DNA of 64,000 nucleotides. Origin: Hansfordia pulvinata. Its lineage: Eukaryota > Ascomycota > Sordariomycetes > Xylariales. The stretch is taken from NCBI GenBank assembly GCA_006538405.1, contig BJKQ01000006.1, positions 2,007,001-2,071,000 of the forward strand. Direction: 5' to 3'. Position numbers and translations under genes: made by a program. This document shows positions 24,486-36,362 of the stretch, one piece after another. The notes under the pieces are model-generated. The model saw only the letters and a list, made by a program, of their open reading frames with translations. It was not told where the DNA came from and made no database searches. How positions within the stretch are numbered: position 1 is the stretch's first letter; each line of letters opens with the position of its first letter.

Positions 24486-27400
24486 GGCGGCGGACGGTGG
24501 TGATGGGAGAGAGGGGGGGGGGGGGGGGGGGGCGTTTGTCAAGGCGGAGGCCTGACTTTGGAAAGAAAGAGTATGTTAGGTGGGGTGGAAGCGCGAATGT
24601 CAAAAAGGTATGTCAGGGTGGAAGATGCATAAGATTAGGTAGGATGTAGGCAGGCCAAGCACGGGTCTGTGGGTTAATCAGTGTACTGTAGGTAGGTACT
24701 GTATGTCAGGCAAGTCAATCATATATATCAGCATGGATATCGATTATCATGCAACACACTCACACACGCACCGAAAGCAGGGTCGGGGACAGCCAAGCTA
24801 TTATAGCCAAGGGAGCCGCGACGTCAGCGGACAGATGCAAAGGCCCGCCGGCAACACCAAAACCAAAACGGGCCGTGTTCCAGCAGCGAGAGGAGGCGAG
24901 GCGAGGCACAGTTAGCCCAGGCCAGCATACGAGTCCTCTCAAGAAGTAGGCATAATAGGCAGGCAGAAAGAGAGGGGCGCGGTTTTCGCATGGGGTTTCC
25001 TTGTCTCGGGCCCCAGCGCTAATCATGAAAGTTGGGTACAGCCACCCGTGCTTTACGAGTAGCTTAGGTACGGTACGGTACCTTGGGTGCTTGGGTACTC
25101 GCATTGTACAGTCGAGGTTGGCTGGCTCAAGGCATCCATCCAATGGAGACGATCTAACTGCTCGCGAATTCGACCTGAAGAGTCGAGTTGGGTTTGGTTT
25201 GGCTCGATCGTGTGGGTGGGCTGCGATTAGCACGAGTACATGTTCTTTATTAGAGTGGTCGAGTGAGTTGGCTTCCCACCCACCCAAGAGGTAGGTACCG
25301 ACAGACCAAAAGACCAAGGGAAAAGACCTTTATTACGTGGGCGCTGCGTGGCTTGAATTGACGTCAAACATATTGGATGCGAATGCGACGGCTGTTCGTG
25401 CCTTCCTTCGTACCCAATTCAGCATAGGCGGCGATTCCAATGGCGGTACCGAGAACATGTCACTCCCACCTACCTCCTACTCGTACTCTTTATCAGCATA
25501 ATTATTCCCGACGCATGGAACCACTCCAGATGTCTTGGGCATGCAACTCCAGCATTCTCACACACTGTCTCACTGATTATCTGCACCTTACTCGTGGGCA
25601 TCTCGTGAATCCACGGCTTGAACAGGCAATCCAGCCCAATCGGATTCATCGTGACATTGGCTGGCTGCACCTACTCGTAAGCCGTCAGCCCAGGGTACAT
25701 GTAGCATTCAGTCAGTCAGGTACTCTCCCCCTGTCCTGTACTACAAGCAAATGCAGGTACCTACCAGGTAATGGGTATGGTACATTACCTTCATCGTGGC
25801 CATTTTTAAGTTATTACCTCGGACAAGCCCCCGCAGCAAACGTCTTCGTGGCGTCGACGCCCATCCACGCCCCTGGTAAGTAATAAGAGAGAAAGGAAAA
25901 CATCGCTCGTACGTGTTCCAGCCAGCCAGCCGGCTTGTGCGGGCCAACACAGCCCGTCGGCCCATGACCTCGTCTGAATCCTGGCACGGCACGGCACGAC
26001 GCCTCCCCGGTCGCTGAGCCGCCCTCCAATGCACCCGACTTCATTCGACTCAACTCTGCTCCCAGGTTTTGCCAACACATATGGATGGCAGCACTCGAGG
26101 TACTTGATGGGCAAACGCCATGATTTCGATAATTACCAGCCCACCCCGCTTAGCTTCCAGGCGCCGTAGCGCCGTCCGGCTGCTGCTGCCTGGGCCCCAG
26201 CAAGACCGCTGCCTGCCACCATCTCGCTTCGCGCGGACACCGACAGTGACAGCCCTGGCTGCCTCCAGCAAGGCACCCTCTCCAACTCACCCACCAGTAC
26301 TCATACCTACCTCCCTACCTGACTTCTTGGTCGGAGGCCGCCGCCGAGGACTTGATCGCAGCCGTCGAGATGGGAGCCCCATCACCTCCCCCACTCGCCA
26401 TGTGCCCATCAGATCAGTCCAGATCACAACAAACGCGAATCTCGCTCCTAGGCTGCCTTGGGTCTTTGAGGCTCCGGCGGCACATGATCCGCCGGCGGGC
26501 CAACCCACGGGCCGTCCTCAGTCCGCAAACGGGCCATCATACTATCCGGCGCCCTCGCGGGCTCTAGGGTTTTACGGGCGGACGGCGGGGTCGAGTACAA
26601 GCATGGCCCCCCCGCCAAATTCCCGCCCCTGTGATAGGGTCGACCGACGACGCACTAACAAGTCAAGGTCCCCGGAGTGGGTTGGCGCGGCTTGCCGGGT
26701 GTGCCCTGGGCCCTCGATTCTCGGACAAGACGTGCCGAGCCATGTCCGCCTGATCGTGGTGCCGGAGAGGGTGTCTATTCATCAACGTGGTGCTACTGCG
26801 ACGGCCTGCCTGTCCCGGTGGCACTCACAAATATCGTACATAGGGCAGTGAACGGGGTACGCTGCGTCGATTCCCAATCGTATGCGACTAGTGTCTGTCG
26901 TGGTCAACTAACTTGCACACGTGTAAGGTGAGATGCTTTTTGAACGAGCAGAGCGCACTGACAGGCGACAAAATCACGCTGGGAGGAGCAGCGATCGGGG
27001 CTTGGTCGTGTGCGAGTCATACCCTCTCCGATACTCACAGAGCGCAATCCAGCGTCTTGCTCGCTACCTTGTCACAGGTGTGCTGTGCTGCCGTACTGCC
27101 GACGTCTCCGTGGATTTTCGTTTTCCTCCGCCATGGTTTCGTTCCCAGACTGCGGTACACGAGCAGCTCGATATATAAAGAGGGAGACTGACCCGTCAAT
27201 TTGAACGCTTAGACTTGGAGCAGAATGTGTCTACGCCCAATGTCATGGCGTCTCCAAACCTTGACGACCGGTGATTCACGCTGAAGAGGGACTTGATTTT
27301 CATCAATTGTGGTGATCATGGCTACAGACTCAGGGGCGTTTATCGAAATAACTGAACTGTTGATTCTTATGACATATTGAGCTCGAGAGATGCCAAAATG

Positions 27401-28181
27401 ATCTCCGGTCGCGGGTCATTTGCGGTCTACGGCCGCTGTCGAGCGTTGCGACGGCCGAGCCGAACTGGATAAGCCGGACGTGACGGGCTCGAGTGGGTCC
27501 CCCTCCGGCGGCAGCACGGTGAAGCTACCGGATGATGCTTGGACCACTTGCATCAAAGCGGGAGTGGATGCTGGGCGTACGCGAGTACCTGGGCCCTGGC
27601 GCGCCCAGAGTGCGGGCTCAAGTACCGCAAGGCAGGCGACTGCTGGATAAGCTCCAGATCTGACGCGTGCCATGGATCTGCCTGGAGCTCTATCTACTGA
27701 TGAGTGATACTTGGCTCTGCTAGTAAGAACGCGCCACGCGAGATGTACCTGTACGGACGGCTCTATCGATAGAGCCCCATACTCGTAGGCCAGCTCGGTA
27801 CGTACCTCCCTGCCAACGTCACGGGCCTGGAACCTCCACCGTGGTGGGCGGCGGGCAGTGGGAGCTCTCGCAGCAGCGCCTTGATGGCCACAGCTGCACC
27901 CACGCCGACGACCCTCCATCATCGTCACCACCAACCCGCTCCATCGCCATCTCCCCGACCGACACTGCGGCGGCCCATCTCACCGTCGCACTTCGCCTGT
28001 CCTCCATCTCTCGTCGCCGACGAGCTGAGCCACCCCGCACCCACAGCGCCTGCTCCGTCCACTGCTGGCTCAGTTCGAGCGAGCCCCTCCCCATCCAGTG
28101 CTGTCCCGCCTCGTGCTGGCTGCATCCGTCTACCTACTCGCACCCGCACACACACATACAGCATAGCGCAACACCGCCGCC
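24486..28181. other. Divergent intergenic region between P450 and proteasome beta5
   Basis: No convincing gene in 3.7 kb. Open frames near 24.8-25.3, 25.4-25.9 and 26.1-26.9 kb have no motifs or coding bias. ACTCGTA/TACGAGT words occur near 25056, 25490, 25672 and 27781. The last 300 bp, rich in CACC and CCATC, are the likely promoter and leader of the beta5 gene. Confidence 0.6.
24513..24532. repeat. 20-base poly-G in the P450 leader
   Basis: On the P450 coding strand this is poly-C ending 28 bases before the ATG at 24485, so it should be part of the 5' leader or core promoter. Confidence 0.85.
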
Positions 28182-29096
28182 ATGGACTCCCTCGTCGCTC
28201 AGTACAGCCGGCCCGCGCACCAGCAGCGTGAGACCTTCACCGACGACCAGTTCGACGACCTGGCCGAGGATGCCGCTCCCGGCCTGTCCCTCAAGTTCGC
28301 CATGCCCCCGGTGGCACAGGTGCGTCTCCGGCATCCCCGCGCTTCCCTCCCCTGCTCTCCTCTGACCACTCTGTAGCCCTCGGCGTGGCTCCGCGCCGCC
28401 ACGGACGACCGGTCCAACCCCGAGTGCCCCATCAAGATCGCCCACGGTACCACCACCCTGGCCTTCCGCTTCCAGGGCGGCATCATCGTTGCCACCGACT
28501 CCCGAGCCACCGCGGGCAACTGGATCGCGTCCCAGACCGTCAAGAAGGTCATCGAGATCAACAACTGCCTGCTGGGCACCATGGCCGGCGGCGCCGCCGA
28601 CTGCCAGTACTGGCTGGCGTGGCTCGGCATGCAGTGCCGCCTGCACGAGCTGCGCCACAAGCGCCGCATCAGCGTGGCCGCCGCCTCCAAGACGCTCGCC
28701 AACCTCGTCTACAACTACAAGGGCATGGGCCTGTCCATGGGCACCATGTGCGCGGGCGTCACCAAGGAGGAGGGCCCCGCCCTGTACTACATCGACTCGG
28801 ACGGCACCCGCCTCGCCGGCAACCTGTTCTGCGTCGGCTCCGGCCAGACCTTTGCCTACGGCGTCCTCGACGCCGAGTACAAGTACGACCTCAGCGTCGA
28901 GGACGCCCTGCAGCTCGGCCGCCGCAGCATCCTCGCCGCCACGCACCGTGACGCCTTCTCGGGTGGTTTCATCAACCTCTACCACGTCAAGGAAGAGGGC
29001 TGGGAGAAGCACGGCTTCAGCGACACCAACCCGATCTTCTGGGAGACGAAGCTGCAGAAGGGCGAGTTCACCAACGTCACGAGTGCGCTGGATTAG
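28182..29096 (+). CDS. PRE2: 20S proteasome subunit beta5 (chymotrypsin-like, Pre2-type)
   Basis: Exons 28182-28319 and 28377-29096 are joined across a 57-nt intron with phase 0 (GTGCGT donor, CTGTAG acceptor) and encode 285 residues. A propeptide of 70 residues precedes the mature N-terminus. HG is followed by [11 protein letters not shown], so Thr71 is the catalytic Thr1. Asp17 and Lys33 of mature numbering are present ([10 protein letters not shown] and TVKKV). The rest matches the highly conserved beta5 body: [40 protein letters not shown] and [15 protein letters not shown]. This subunit provides the chymotrypsin-like peptidase activity of the core particle in nucleus and cytoplasm. Length and all catalytic residues are normal. 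The symbol is that of the yeast orthologue. Confidence 0.97.
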
Positions 29097-29710
29097 ACGG
29101 GCAGCTTTGGCTCGGGTTACATGATTCACGACATGGCAATGTTCCAACCTTGCAAACGTCTTGGTAGGAAGCCGTCGACCGCCAGCCTTCACGCTCGGGT
29201 GTGGTCATCCGCCACTCGATCACCCTGTGCAGACTGGTCGCATTAGCACATGGCCTGGATTGCGGAGCAGGTGGATCAAGTTCTACAACGAGGCCTGTTG
29301 CCGAGAATCCGGGGGTACGGCCGCTCGTTGTCAAGCTGGGCTGACCTGCCGAGGAGACGGGCGAATGTGTAATAACAAGACGCATGAGTAGACGAAGACA
29401 TGGACTTGCAATCAAAACACGCTCAAAAAGAAGAACACCCTAGATACGTATTGAGGCGTGAGATGTGAGTCTATCCAGTAAGATGCATGCAGTAGCATGC
29501 TCGCTCGGTTGATGTACAGTAGGTCTGGGGAGAACTCCGTCCCGGTTCACAGATATTTACACGGCTCCCCGATGTAAAGCGGGAAGCCTCTATGTGCTTC
29601 TAATTTCTAAATAGTACATGTACACGGAGGAAGGAGCCCCCACCAACAGCAGTTCAACCGCCGAGGCACTGAAGCACCGTTGCCCCCGCTGTCTGTCTAC
29701 CTCTCTCTCC
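29097..29710. other. Convergent intergenic region
   Basis: It lies between the beta5 stop codon and the stop codon of the Qri7-type gene on the opposite strand. No coding signal is seen. It probably holds both 3' UTRs. Confidence 0.65.
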
Positions 29711-30801
29711 TCAAGGAGTAGAATGGATGTTGAACCACCCCTCGGCGCCGAGGATCCCGCCTCCCGGCTCGGCCTCCTCGTCCGCGCCGGGCGGGCTGGC
29801 CGGGTCGACGGCCCACCTGCGCAGGGCGGCCAGCCGGCCCATGTCGGAGCGCCACCCGGCGTCCCACATCTCGGCGGCGCACCAGGCGACCATGGCGGCG
29901 TTGTCGGTGCACAGTGAGGCGGGAGGGGCGACGACGCGGACGGCGGGGAAGCCGCGGGCGCCCAGGGCGGAGCGGGCGACGTGGCGGAGGTAGGCGTTGC
30001 TGGCCACGCCGCCGGAGAGGACGAGGGTCGTCGGCTCGCCCGGGTAGGGGGGCTGACCGAGGTGGTGGGGTTTGGTTGTCGTTGTTTCGGTGGTGGATTC
30101 GCTGTTGTCTGGGGAGGAGGAGGAGGCGAGGAGGAGGCTGGCCTTGGCGCGCTGGCGGGCCTCGTCGCGCTGGTCGCGCAGCGCGAAGAGGACGCGAGAG
30201 ACGAGGTGCTCGAAGGCCAGGCGCATGGCGTGGCGGGCCAGCAGGCGGCGGTCGGCGAGGGGCATGTCCGGGCTGGTGGCCGCGACGCGCTGGACCTGGC
30301 TGCGCAGGCCGGAGAAGTCGTAGCGCATGGCGGTCGAGGCGGACAGGGGCGGGGTCAGGGACCAGCCGCGGCCCGAGTCGTAGGGGCGGATCTCGTCGGC
30401 GCGCTTGGCCGGCGGGGTGTAGCCGTAGTCGTAGTCTTGTTCTCGCCCGGGCTGCTCTGCAGGAGAGGGAGGAGGAGGAGGAGGAAAGGCGAAGCGCTCC
30501 AGCGCGGGGCCGTACGACACGGTGTCGAGGCTGGCCAGCTCGGCGGGCGGGATGATGTCGCGGGCGCTCTTGTCGAGCATGACGCCGATGGCAATGTCGG
30601 CGGCGGTCGAGGCCAGGATGGCGTGGTCGGTCAGGCCGCGCGAGTGGACCAGCATCGTGTGGCCGCCCGAGACGAGGAGGGTGAGGAAGGGGAAGGCCGG
30701 GGAGTGCTGCTCCTGCTGCTGCTGCGCTGCTTCTAGTGACGCTGCCTCGCCCGCTCCTACCGCTGCGTCTTCTCGCGAGGTCTGCCTTTCTTCTCCTTGT
30801 C

Positions 30802-30832
<31 letters not shown>

Positions 30833-31645
30833 TGCCTCGTCCTCGCGCCGCCCGGCCTCGAGCGCCGACACGAGCCGCGGCGTCAGCGCGTGCGCCTGCA
30901 TGTGGTTGACGCCGAGCAGGGGCACGTCCCACGCGACGGCCAGGCCCTTGGCCGTGTTGAGCCCCGTGGCCAGGCTGGTGGGCATGCCGGGCCCGCGGGT
31001 GACGGCGACCAGGTCGGGCTTGCGGCGGGCCCGGCCGTCCACCCAGATGATCCCGTCCTGCTGGTCGCGCCGGGGCCCGGGGCTTGCCCTGATCGTGCTC
31101 CTGCTTCTGTCGCCCGGACCCTCCTCGGCGGCCGCCTCGTCGGGGGCGAGGGGCAGCGCGCGCAGGGCCTCGCGGACCAGGGGCGCGAGGGAGCGCGTGT
31201 GCGACATGGTGGCGTGCATGGGGTGGACGCCGCGGTAGTCGCGGTTGTCCGAGGTGACCCTCTCGTTGAAGAGCAGGCGGGCGGCCGTGCCGGACGGAGA
31301 GCGCGACAGGACGGCGACGCACGTGTCGTCGCAGGACGTCTCGATGGCGAGGATCAAGAGGGGCTTGTCGGTCGGGGTCCGCGTCGGGGCGGTGGCGGCG
31401 GTGGCGGCGGTGGCTATGGTCCGGTGGGTGGGGGTGCATGGCGGTGGTCTTGGCCATGATGATGCCGTCGTCGTCGTCGCTGCTGTCGGAGCTGTCGCTG
31501 GCTGCTGTGAGAGCGGCGCGGCCCGGGCGTCAAGGCCGCGACGACAGCCGTAGCTAAGGCGGCGCGCTGGCAGCGATGGCGCGCCAGAGGCCAGTCCTCG
31601 CAGCAGGGCGCATGGCCGCCGAGTCGGGTGGCATGACGGGCGCAT
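29711..31645 (-). CDS. QRI7: Mitochondrial tRNA N6-threonylcarbamoyladenosine transferase, Qri7/TsaD type
   Basis: An intronless frame of 644 residues if the ATG at 31645 is used. An in-frame ATG at 31768 would add 41 residues. The N-terminus from 31645 is Arg-rich and lacks acidic residues for about 38 positions, as in a mitochondrial presequence. The TsaD/Kae1/Qri7 signatures are clear: LAIETSCDDT (99-108), RGPGMPTSLATGLNTAKGLA (218-236), the metal-binding NHMQAH (His248 and His252), LVSGGHTMLV, and near the end LVLSGGVASNAYLR and TDNAAMVAW. HMQAH rather than HMEGH fits the bacterial/mitochondrial branch. The enzyme makes t6A37 on ANN-decoding mitochondrial tRNAs. The protein exceeds the usual 400-500 residues because of a long Thr/Ala/Pro-rich leader, an insertion at about 170-200 and a poly-Ala/Gln insertion at about 265-315. 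A dispersed 5S rRNA gene lies upstream in the same orientation. Confidence 0.93.
30802..30834. repeat. GCC repeat coding poly-Ala in the Qri7-type gene
   Basis: About eleven GCC units on the plus strand, read as GGC/GCG-rich alanine codons on the coding strand. It lies in a loop insertion between conserved motifs. Confidence 0.8.
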
Positions 31646-32052
31646 CGAGGAGGCGAGGACCACGCAGGGTGAGGAGGCGGAGTGGTTCAGGGTGTGTCGC
31701 TGGTCAGGTCGCGCCCGGTCGAGGTCGCGACTGCCTCCCTTTCGTAGCGCACCTGCCCGGCCGGCCATGACGTTCTGCCTTATCTTATCAGCTGGTTAGT
31801 GCGGTCATGCCGGGTAAGGTCATAACCAACTGAGGCATCAAATGCACCCTTCCCCCCAACCAAAAAAAGGGTTCGGATCTGAAAGCCAGCGCTAGCAGAC
31901 TCCAGCTCATGAGAAGAACAAAAAAAGAACGAGACAGGCAGTACATATGTCGGCTGAGGACAGCAGGAAAGCACCAAAAAGGTACAATGGCGGAATACAA
32001 TCGCCAGCGGTGGACTCGCTGGGAATCGAAATCGGCAAGGAAAATGTCAAAA

Positions 32053-32171
32053 ACATACAACACCGGGGATTCGCTGGTCGTCACCGACCCAACTACTAAT
32101 CCGGCCCTATCTGGCTTGTCTATGGGAGAGCGGACGGGATCCCGAATTTTCCAGATGGTATGGTCGTATGT
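32053..32171 (-). rRNA. 5S ribosomal RNA, dispersed copy 1
   Basis: 119 nt. On the minus strand it starts ACATACGACCATACC and ends GGTGTTGTATGT, which pair as helix I. It contains the internal promoter region around GGATTAGTAGTTGGGTCGG and the conserved GTGACGACCAGCGAATCCC. Helix II/III arms CCATCTGG and CCAGATAGG pair with the usual single bulged A. A short TTTT follows the 3' end. It matches the Sordariomycete 5S type. Dispersed single 5S genes are usual in filamentous ascomycetes. Confidence 0.93.
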
Positions 32172-34037
32172 GGAAGGCCCGTAGTCTGAAAGCACCTGTA
32201 TTCCGGACCGCCACTGCTCATTGTCATGACCTCCAAGAACAAGTTGTCATTCGTTCACCTCTTCTTGTGGCAAGGCTTCCGTCGGCATTTGCCGTCGCCT
32301 TGGGGGTTGCTGAGGGTCGACAGACAACAGGGACCAGCAAGCTCTGTCCCACAGCTCAGGCGCATGATGAGACAGGCGGCGTCCAGTACACGAGTTTGGT
32401 GCCGGAAGGAAAGAAAAGACGGGACTGTCTGGATCCGCGGCGTCCGTCACGATCCCGCGTTGGGGGCACGATTCGCTCACCGACGACGACTCGGGCCGTA
32501 TACTCGTACTACGTGTATATCGTACGGGAAAACAGCGTGTCGTGCAGCTCGCGGCGTGGCTCATGCGCAGCACAGGGAGCGCACAGGGAGTTCACCAGAT
32601 TGACGACACTCTCTACGGAACGCACGGGAGCATCTGAGATCGATGAACCATCTCCGTCTGCCGTTGTCGTGTTCCGCCAAAGGCCTGCTCTGCGTGGGTC
32701 GCCAGGTCCTCGAGGAATGTGTTCCCTGCTCGATACAATATCCGCCGCACACAAGCAACGGAGCCGGACGGACCCCAACCATCCCGGGTGGACGACGTTG
32801 GTCAATGACCAAGGTTCCGCCCGCGAGACTTCGTCGTGGTCCAGACACAGCGCACCGAAATAGAAACAATCCCGGTCTGCCTCCGCTGCGAAGCTGGCAA
32901 GTTCCGAGAAAAACAGTGGGCAGCGCCGACGACTGTGGGGGCGTTGAATCTCAACACAAGGGCTGGCTTCAAGGCTTCATGGCTTCTTCCATGGACTTCG
33001 CGTCGCTTTGCAAACGTTTGGAAGGGGGCATAGTTCAGGGGGATCCCGGCCGCCCTCTCACGTCAGAACCTAATTAAGTTGAGCCGTGGGAATCACAAGG
33101 CCGACCCGAGACGCGACCGAGCGTCAGTCAGTTGGATCGAGACGGTCTCGGCAGGCCTTGTGATGTTTCCAGAGGTTGTCGTCACTTTTCCGTACACCCT
33201 CGTTTCAGGCAAGTTGAAGAACGACCATTTCTTCTCTCTGGACAAGAGCATCAGCTGGACAAAACAAGACTCATCCGCCTCGCCAAGAACACATCTACCA
33301 GTCAGAGTAGTCTGCAAGCAGATTAGGTCAGCGACGCACGAGCCGGACACCCCAAGCGAATGTGTACATACGCGCTGTCACAGAAATGTGTCGAGGACAG
33401 CCACTTCCTCTGCTCTTTCCATCTTCGTCTCACTGAGACCGAAGCTCTGAGGATGCTCTGTCCAGAGTACTCGCAGGGCTGTTGCGCCGCGTATTGTGCC
33501 GACAGGAACAGACAGAGCAAGATTAAGACAAGGACAGGGTCCGCATGACATACCCACAGATGGGACCAGAGACACCGGAAGAGATCCCTGTCGCAAAGCA
33601 AGGCTGACCGGCCTGGAAGGGGCGTGCGGGTCGCTCAGCCCACTCTGATGATGAAGTACGAGTAATAACCCAATTATGTAGCTGACCAGACCACCGCAGT
33701 CGTTGCGTCACGGGTACTCTGTGCGGTACGGGGTGAGGAGAGGTCGGCTTCTGCCGTCGAGCCTGTCCAAGCCCAGCCCGGCGCCCGCGTCTCGGGTTGC
33801 GCTCCTCCGGCCGGCTCTGATGGTGATCGTCCGCCCCCCGTCGGACGGACTTGACTTCCCATCGGCGGCGGACTGTGCTCAGGTTATCGTTTGGGCTTCG
33901 ATCATCCATCTATCCATCTGCCTGTGCTCCACCCATCGGCGTCGAGCCCCTATTTTTGCGTGCACGAGTGCGAGAGTCGTCGACATATACCGATGTCTAT
34001 ACTCCGAAGCCGAGGAGAGCCGGCGCTCTTCGGGTTC
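32172..34037. other. Intergenic region, no clear gene
   Basis: Between 5S copy 1 and the promoter of the 34234 secreted-protein gene. Open frames up to 230 codons lack motifs and coding bias. ACTCGTA/TACGAGT words occur near 32502 and 33657. Confidence 0.6.
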
Positions 34038-34045
34038 TATATAAA
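34038..34045 (+). promoter_or_regulatory. TATA box of the 34234 secreted-protein gene
   Basis: TATATAAA lies about 190 bp upstream of the start codon. The region between is C/T- and A-rich like a fungal leader and free of ATG-initiated long frames in the coding direction. Confidence 0.55.
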
Positions 34046-34233
34046 CCAGCTCAGCTCCTCGCCTCTTATTTGTCTCGGGAACAGGAACACCACTTTCTTC
34101 TGTTTCCAAGCAAGACAGCCAGTCCCATCATCTTGATAAAACAGAGCCGACCTGCAACCAAACCTACGTCTTTCCTTCCGGCCTCTCGAAGACTCGTCCC
34201 CGCCAAAGCAAGCTTGCAACACATCACCACAAG

Positions 34234-35039
34234 ATGCAGCTCGTCGTCGCACTCGCTCTGTCCCTGAGCTCTGCTCTCGGCGCGTCCGCCCACGACCCCA
34301 ACCACCCGGCCACCTTCCTGACCGCGCAGGACGACAGCCTCGTCAAGAACCGCGCCGAGCCCACCGCGACCCCGACCGCCGGCGCCGAAAGGCGGGGCGA
34401 CATCCGCGTCATGCCCCGCGATATGGCGTTCATGTGGGCGCACTGTATTTCGTCCGAGAAGACCGTGTAAGTGACTAACCAAGTAAAACCACTATCGTCT
34501 CTTCCTGACGCCCCTTTCTCTTCCCCACTCCCCCCTCCGTTATTCTTTCCTCCCTTATTTATTTATTTATTTCTTTCTTCTTGATTCTCCCACAACCATA
34601 TCCGAAATAGCTCAGAAAACAAGAAAAAAAGACACTGACAAAAACCCCTGCGCCCCTCCTGCTCAAAAACAGCCGATGCTGCGACGAGGTGGGCCGCCCG
34701 TCCGAGGAAGGCCCCTCGGGCGAGGACTGGTGCATCGTCGAGGAGACCGACGGCAACTCCGCGGTGAGCAGCAGCCACGACCGGTTCGGCCTGTGCTGCG
34801 GCGGCGAGGAGTCGAGCGCCAACGACGCCGGCGACGACCCGGCCATGTTCATGACCGTCACCATCGCCCCCTCCTCCGCGCCCCCTTCCCGCCGCACCCC
34901 TCCCCCTCCTCCTCCCCCGCCGCCCGCCGGAAACCCCGCCGACGGCAACGGCCGCGGCGTCGGCACCGCCGCCGCCACCCAGCAGGAGGGCCCTGCCGAG
35001 GTCGTGCCCACCACCATGGCCACCTCTGCCGCCCAGTAG
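34234..35039 (+). CDS. Cysteine-rich secreted protein with proline-rich tail
   Basis: Exons 34234-34466 and 34673-35039 are joined across a 206-nt intron (GTAAGT donor with an immediate CTAAC, AACAG acceptor), encoding 199 residues. A signal peptide covers about 1-17 (MQLVVALALSLSSALGA). Six cysteines sit at 71, 80, 81, 98, 119 and 120, giving a C-CC-C-CC pattern. The C-terminal third is disordered, with a run of nine prolines and then Gly/Ala/Thr-rich sequence. An Arg-Arg at 53-54 could be a processing site before the cysteine domain. The intron holds TTTA repeats. The pattern is not the eight-cysteine hydrophobin layout, and I do not recognise the family. The exons join in frame and both show strong C/G third-position bias. 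Confidence 0.75.
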
Positions 35040-36362
35040 TAGAGAGGCTTTCGTCTCCTTTTCCTGTCCCTCTCTTTCTTTCTTTCTTTCTTTCTCCTTC
35101 CTCCATTGCGGGACTCGGTGGGATGAGCGAGGGTCTGACGTGTTCTCCGGTTTCGTGGTTCAGGGCCTGGTGCCCTTGAAAAAAAAGAAAAAAAAAAAAA
35201 GGGGGGGGGGGGGGGGGGGGAGGGCTGGCGCTTCTCTCTCTCTCTCATTCCTCGCGGGAGGTAATGGGCCGAGCTCACACGGCAGCTCATATCTGAGTCG
35301 GGTTTTCCTGTCCTGGAGGGTTATTTTTTCATTTCCTCTTTCCTATTCTCCATGTGTACCATGACATTTTGCTTCTTTCTCTCTGCATACCAACTTTTCC
35401 TCCGTCATTCTTACGGACGATAAACCAAAGCATTACCCGGGAGATTTCTTCGGAATAAGAGTTGAATGTAAGCACGGCTCCTTGACGGCGGCATCTACAT
35501 CCTCGGTGTCCCCCTCGGTCCATGCGTCTCTGTGAAGCTTGTATCAGCTACGCCATCAGGCCAAGCCAAGATGAGCACAGCGCGATGGGTGCCGTTTCTC
35601 TCGGCCGGCCTAGTGGAGGCAGGCCACGCTCGGCTGGAGCGAGTTGCAAACCTCAAGCTGTGAGGACGCAGTGTAACCATCGTAGGGCCAAGAATTATGA
35701 AGCCGAAGAATTGTACACCCTGGGAGAATGTGCATTTCAAGAATTACTTAACCTAAACGCCACCCTCTGTCCTTTCTAAGGCTGCTGCCCCAGCGTTGCG
35801 ATGCCTACATGACGTGAAACCCCGAAAAACACAGCCAGTTTGTTCTTCTACTCAACGTAAGCTTCCTCGGCCGGGCGCTTTTAGCCTCCGATGGCAAAGC
35901 TACGAAGAGTCAATTCGTGGCCATGACTACTTCAAGCATTCCCCTGTCAAAATTACATCCCAGTGTTGACCCCGGCCATCCTCGTTGCCTATTCCATCAT
36001 CGCATCTCCAGCGTTGACTGCGCTCATGCTGCCCTGTCTCACTCGCAGTCCCAGTGTCGTTATCGGACAACGCGCGCTTCTAGCACCAGCACGTGGACAA
36101 CGGACCTGTGGCATATTCGTTCCGGAGCCAGGAGCGTTTGCTCAACCCGTCACTTGATTCATCAACATCTATCCACACAAAATGGCTCGGAAGGCCAGGA
36201 ATGAAATGACAAAACCAAACCGTCCCACGTGTTTCAGCCGGTGGGGAACCGCACCGCTGTCATCCTACGAATTCTCGATGCCATAGCTGAGCATATGTTC
36301 GGCTTGCCGTACGGGCACCGCGATCGAGCCTCGATCATGTCTGCTCCCACATCTTCATGTCA
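35040..36362. other. Convergent intergenic region
   Basis: It starts with the 3' UTR of the secreted-protein gene, including a poly-A-rich stretch running straight into 20 G (35201-35220). No gene is seen between there and the Ssr4 stop codon at 36363. Confidence 0.65.
35201..35220. repeat. 20-base poly-G preceded by a poly-A-rich stretch
   Basis: It lies about 160 bp after the stop codon of the 34234 gene, so it may be in its 3' UTR. Confidence 0.85.

Noticed and set aside
29697..31457. A 586-codon frame overlapping the Qri7-type gene on the same strand
   Set aside because: It is an alternative frame of the same DNA, an Arg/Pro-rich translation typical of shifted GC-rich codons, while the other frame holds all TsaD/Qri7 motifs.
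34234..35039. Hydrophobin
   Set aside because: Only six cysteines in a C-CC-C-CC order, with a hydrophilic cysteine domain. The hydrophobin pattern needs eight.
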